The notes beneath the pieces were generated by a model. The model had not been told where the DNA came from, did not search any database, and saw only the letters and a program-made list of their open reading frames with translations. Positions 62,030 through 64,000 of a DNA stretch of 64,000 nucleotides are shown here, piece by piece (position 1 is the stretch's first letter; every line of letters starts with the position of its first letter). The translations under genes were made by a program, and so were the position numbers. Origin of the DNA: Pseudolabrys sp. (GTDB taxonomy: Bacteria; Pseudomonadota; Alphaproteobacteria; Rhizobiales; Xanthobacteraceae); NCBI GenBank assembly GCA_026125895.1, contig JAHCKG010000007.1, positions 62,001-126,000 of the forward strand, read 5' to 3'.

Positions 62030-62632
62030 TCAGGCCCTCACTAACATTTCCAGCGAGTCAACACCGACCTCGCGATAGCGCGACCCATCAAGCGGACAAA
62101 TCAGGTCCGAACCGAGCCTCATACCAGCCTTGCTCATCCAACCAACCCGCCTCGCCGGCGTCCCAACCATGAGTGCAAAGGCCGGCACGTCTTTCGTGAC
62201 CACGGCGCCAGCGCCGATCATGCAATATTCTCCAAGAGTATTACCGCAAATTATTGTGGCATTTGCCCCAATTGTAGCGCCCCGCTTCACAAGCGTCGGA
62301 CGAAATTCAGACTTTCTTTCTATATCGGCCCGTGGATTTATGACGTTGGTAAAGACGCAGGATGGCCCACAGAAAACACCGTCCTCCAGTGTCACGCCGG
62401 GATATATGCTTACATTATTCTGCAATTTGCATCTGTTTCCGATGCTGACATCAGGGCCAATGACGACGTTCTGCCCGACAACACAGCCGCGGCCAATTTT
62501 GCTGCGTGGCAGGACATGGCTAAAATGCCAAATGCGCGTTCCTTCACCGATCTCGACCCCTTCGTCGACATACGCACTTTCGTGAAATATCACGCCGGGC
62601 AGCCGGGCTTCTTGACGCAACTGCGAAGACAT
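62030..62632 (-). CDS. wbpD: WbpD-like UDP-2-acetamido-3-amino-glucuronate N-acetyltransferase
   Basis: 200-residue left-handed beta-helix acetyltransferase. Hexapeptide repeats run from [16 protein letters not shown] through [56 protein letters not shown] and [50 protein letters not shown], characteristic of WbpD/WlbB. It transfers acetyl from acetyl-CoA to the 3-amino group, giving UDP-2,3-diacetamido-2,3-dideoxy-D-glucuronic acid. I start at 62632 ([13 protein letters not shown]); the frame opens 19 residues earlier inside the upstream gene's end. Confidence 0.92.
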   Translation of the reverse strand: MSSQLRQEARLPGVIFHESAYVDEGVEIGEGTRIWHFSHVLPRSKIGRGCVVGQNVVIGPDVSIGNRCKLQNNVSIYPGVTLEDGVFCGPSCVFTNVINPRADIERKSEFRPTLVKRGATIGANATIICGNTLGEYCMIGAGAVVTKDVPAFALMVGTPARRVGWMSKAGMRLGSDLICPLDGSRYREVGVDSLEMLVRA

Positions 62633-62651
62633 GATCGCGACCGAGCCCCAA

Positions 62652-64000
<1,349 letters not shown>

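Overview
The window is GC-rich chromosomal DNA from an alphaproteobacterium of the order Hyphomicrobiales, most like the Bradyrhizobium / Rhodopseudomonas / Pseudolabrys group. This rests on gene content: an Irr-type box in front of mbfA, Omp25/31-like porins, egtB-egtD, DUF6111 and DUF1285 neighbours of a CoA pyrophosphatase, and several families of short palindromic intergenic repeats. No rRNA, tRNA, CRISPR array, transposase or phage gene was recognised. No database search was run; family names come from reading the proteins.

Region 1 (0.2-8.4 kb) is housekeeping: trmL, a BrnT/BrnA-type toxin-antitoxin pair overlapping hemF, a TauE/SafE transporter, two tandem outer-membrane beta-barrel genes (the first frameshifted; both with the same upstream palindrome), and a minus-strand run DUF1285 - CoA pyrophosphatase - DUF6111 - cca. 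Region 2 (8.5-15.6 kb) is a MoxR ATPase - DUF58 - BatA/DUF4159 - large membrane protein operon. Region 3 (15.8-30 kb) holds single genes: two LysE-type exporters, an HdeA-like periplasmic protein, a GNAT enzyme, a glutathionyl-hydroquinone reductase, a NUDIX enzyme, mbfA, a metallophosphoesterase, a divergent hydroxypyruvate isomerase / tartrate-dehydrogenase-like pair, a divergent MFS / LysR pair and a chemoreceptor.

Region 4 (29.3-37.2 kb) looks like an aromatic-acid module: a TAXI-type TRAP binding protein and fused permease, a gentisate-dioxygenase-family cupin, an SDR, an FMN reductase and a fumarylacetoacetate-hydrolase-family enzyme. An AT-richer patch with an XRE regulator and a small Cys-rich protein sits in its middle. 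Region 5 (37.3-44.2 kb) carries egtB-egtD (ergothioneine) and mtnA followed 11 bases later by a class II aldolase fused to a short-chain dehydrogenase, a plausible variant of the DHAP shunt for 5'-methylthioadenosine salvage.

Region 6 (44.2-63.6 kb) is visibly less GC-rich and is a surface-polysaccharide island. It encodes what looks like a complete route to a 2,3-diacetamido-2,3-dideoxy-uronic acid nucleotide sugar: UDP-GlcNAc 6-dehydrogenase, WlbA/WbpB oxidase, WbpE aminotransferase, WbpD acetyltransferase and a WbpI-like 2-epimerase. Three consecutive SDR genes closely resemble Bordetella WbmG, WbmH and WbmF. Two different AsnB-like amidotransferases (candidate uronamide makers), three glycosyltransferases, a GmhA-like isomerase and a fusion of an LPG-synthase-type membrane domain with an O-antigen-ligase-type domain complete it. 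No Wzx, Wzz, ABC exporter or initiating transferase is in view, so the locus probably continues beyond 64 kb or relies on genes elsewhere.
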